Below are positions 13,532 to 14,702 of a stretch of 14,702 nt of DNA, in pieces. The DNA comes from Candidatus Shapirobacteria bacterium (lineage in GTDB: Bacteria; Patescibacteriota; Microgenomatia; UBA12405), in assembly GCA_023245435.1 (NCBI GenBank), contig JAHFKH010000019.1, positions 1-14,702 of the forward strand, written 5' to 3'. Positions within the stretch are counted from its first letter, which is position 1. The number at the start of each line of letters is the position of its first letter. Below the pieces are notes generated by a model that made no database searches, was not told the origin of the DNA, and saw only the letters and a program-made list of their open reading frames with translations. A program made the position numbers and the translations under genes.

Positions 13532-14702
13532 GAGTTTTACGATAACGATTAGCAAAACGGTGGGCTTCGTTGCGCAAGTTTTTTAATAAATTTAAAGCAG
13601 AAGAATTGGCAGGCAAATTTATTTCAATAAATTTATTGTTATTTTTTATAATTATAGTTTCAAACTTTTTGGCAAGACCAATTGATTTTGAAAATATTGG
13701 ATAAATGGATGAGATTTGGGGTTTGCCACCGTCGACAATAATTAAGTCAGGAATACCCCACTGCCGGTGTTGTAATCGGCGATAGACAATTTCCCGAATC
13801 ATAAAAGAATCATTGGCCAACATCTCCCCACGAGATTGCTTCGCATAGCCTCGCAATGACGTATTTCCAATCTTAAATTGACGATATTGAGAATGGTCGG
13901 GTTTGCCATCGATGGCGACAGTCATTGATCCGACAAAATATTTGGTGCCAAACTGGGATATATCGTAACACTCGATTCGATTTAATTTATTTATTTTTAA
14001 GTAAGGTGACAAGGTCGTTTTTAACTCTAAAATTGCTCGGGAAGAGATATCATCGCCTAAATTAATTTCGGTAAATAAGTCAGATATATTTTTCCATCCA
14101 TTGACAACATAATCTAGTGAATCAATTTGATTTTTAATAAATAATGATTGCTCATATTTTTGTAGTTTTGAATATGTAATCATTTCGGTCAATAATTGAC
14201 GTCGAAGAAGGCCGAATTTTCCATTTAATATTTTTTTAATTTTGTTTATAGTTTTTTTATATAAAGCTATTGAAACATTTGGACCAGGACATAAATTTAA
14301 ATGACAGTATAAACACTGTGTTTTGCCGTGTTTTTTGGTGTAATATGGGAAAATATGGCGAATAGTTTTTAAAAGACTATTAACATCATGACCAGAAGGA
14401 AATGGGCCAAAGTTGTCGGCGTTGGTAGGTAAATTTGATTTGTGGGTACTATATATAATAGGTAATGAATCATGAGTAACCACGATGTATAAATATGAGC
14501 GGTCATCACGCATTAAAGAATTGTATTTTGGAAGATGTTTTTTAATGAGAGATGATTCTAAAATTAGGGCTTCAATTTCACTGCCAACGACTTGGGTTTC
14601 AATACTATCAATTTGAGAAACCAGAGTTTTAGTTTTAGGACCCAGGGCATCATCGCGTAAAAAATATTGGGAGACTCTTTTTTTTAAATTTATGGCCTTG
14701 CC
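13503..14702 (-). CDS. uvrC: UvrABC excinuclease subunit C, short form, 5' end beyond window
   Basis: The nuclease that makes both incisions in nucleotide-excision repair. The last 399 residues lie in the window; the frame stays open to the right edge, where GKAINLKKRVSQYF is the end of the GIY-YIG nuclease domain. Next come SEIEALILESSLIKKHLP and YNSLMRDDRSYLYI, a cysteine cluster CLYCHLNLCPGP (130-141), and a UvrB-interacting UVR segment (about 166-197). The RNase H-like nuclease domain has ECYDIS (D247), NDSFM (D298), VDGGKPQ (D324) and EAHRFA (H381). It stops right after this domain and lacks the C-terminal helix-hairpin-helix pair. A repeat-encoded insertion lies at about 280-294, just before D298. 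Starting at ATG 14513 would cut off conserved sequence. The 3' end overlaps the RelA/SpoT gene by 29 bases. Confidence 0.96.
   Translation of the reverse strand, partial: GKAINLKKRVSQYFLRDDALGPKTKTLVSQIDSIETQVVGSEIEALILESSLIKKHLPKYNSLMRDDRSYLYIVVTHDSLPIIYSTHKSNLPTNADNFGPFPSGHDVNSLLKTIRHIFPYYTKKHGKTQCLYCHLNLCPGPNVSIALYKKTINKIKKILNGKFGLLRRQLLTEMITYSKLQKYEQSLFIKNQIDSLDYVVNGWKNISDLFTEINLGDDISSRAILELKTTLSPYLKINKLNRIECYDISQFGTKYFVGSMTVAIDGKPDHSQYRQFKIGNTSLRGYAKQSRGEMLANDSFMIREIVYRRLQHRQWGIPDLIIVDGGKPQISSIYPIFSKSIGLAKKFETIIIKNNNKFIEINLPANSSALNLLKNLRNEAHRFANRYRKTLMSSDQSLF
13832..13861 (-). repeat. In-frame repeat element inside uvrC (copy 2)
   Basis: Thirty bases with arms CGTCATTGCGAGG (13861-13849) and CGAAGCAATCTC (13843-13832), both identical to the lysS copy, around a five-base middle instead of twelve. 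It encodes TSLRGYAKQSR, in the same frame as the lysS copy over the first arm (SLRG) but a different frame over the second. Compared with E. coli UvrC, the loop between the strand ending in I and the catalytic aspartate is about 11 residues longer, close to the size of the element. Confidence 0.85.

Noticed and set aside
1..14702. CRISPR array, tRNA or rRNA genes, transposase, recoded UGA
   Set aside because: No spaced direct repeats, no tRNA-like or rRNA-like sequence and no transposase motifs were seen, and all frames are consistent with the standard code.

Overview
The window is AT-rich (roughly one third G+C by eye), gene-dense, and reads with the standard code: lysS ends on TGA and no gene needs UGA read as an amino acid. 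The combination of a short UvrC without a helix-hairpin-helix domain, a short RelA/SpoT-type protein ending at TGS, a SecA with an expanded zinc hook, GT-C membrane glycosyltransferases with a VDEA motif, tiny orphan genes and almost no Shine-Dalgarno sequences suggests a Candidate Phyla Radiation (Patescibacteria) genome, probably Microgenomates-like. This is an inference from gene style; there is no rRNA or marker phylogeny here. Nearly everything lies on the minus strand; only a small orphan gene (3316-3522) and the ppGpp enzyme gene (12134-13531) are on plus.

Layout. 1-977 (minus): DHH/DHHA1 phosphoesterase of NrnA type, running off the left edge. 1023-1226 (minus): 67-aa orphan with its own promoter. 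1271-3251 (minus): two overlapping membrane-protein genes, a 183-aa protein followed by a GT39-like glycosyltransferase. 3316-3522 (plus): 68-aa orphan, divergent from the membrane pair, with overlapping promoters. 3595-7131 (minus): secA then an EamA transporter. 7202-8467 (minus): serS, flanked by two palindromic intergenic elements. 8585-12096 (minus): greA, lysS, an HD-domain gene broken by a one-base frameshift, and an intact HD-domain gene, closely spaced like an operon. 12134-13531 (plus): RelA/SpoT-type enzyme, whose last bases overlap the end of uvrC. 13503-14702 (minus): uvrC, running off the right edge.

Most genes are housekeeping: translation (SerRS, LysRS), transcript rescue (GreA), secretion (SecA), nucleotide-excision repair (UvrC), stringent response (RelA/SpoT type), oligonucleotide turnover (NrnA-like) and envelope glycan building (GT39-like). 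No defence system, CRISPR array, transposase, tRNA or rRNA was found.

The most unusual signal is one repeat family sitting in frame inside two unrelated essential genes. It shares a 13-base arm (CGTCATTGCGAGG on the coding strand) and a 12-base arm (CGAAGCAATCTC). In lysS it codes for the linker between the synthetase core and an appended PheT-like tRNA-binding domain. In uvrC it lengthens the loop just before a catalytic aspartate. This resembles the Rickettsia palindromic elements that insert into reading frames. Other points worth a second look are the LysRS/tRNA-binding fusion, the frameshifted HD gene, a substitution in the hydrolase motif of the RelA/SpoT protein, and promoters so close to start codons that the transcripts may be leaderless.
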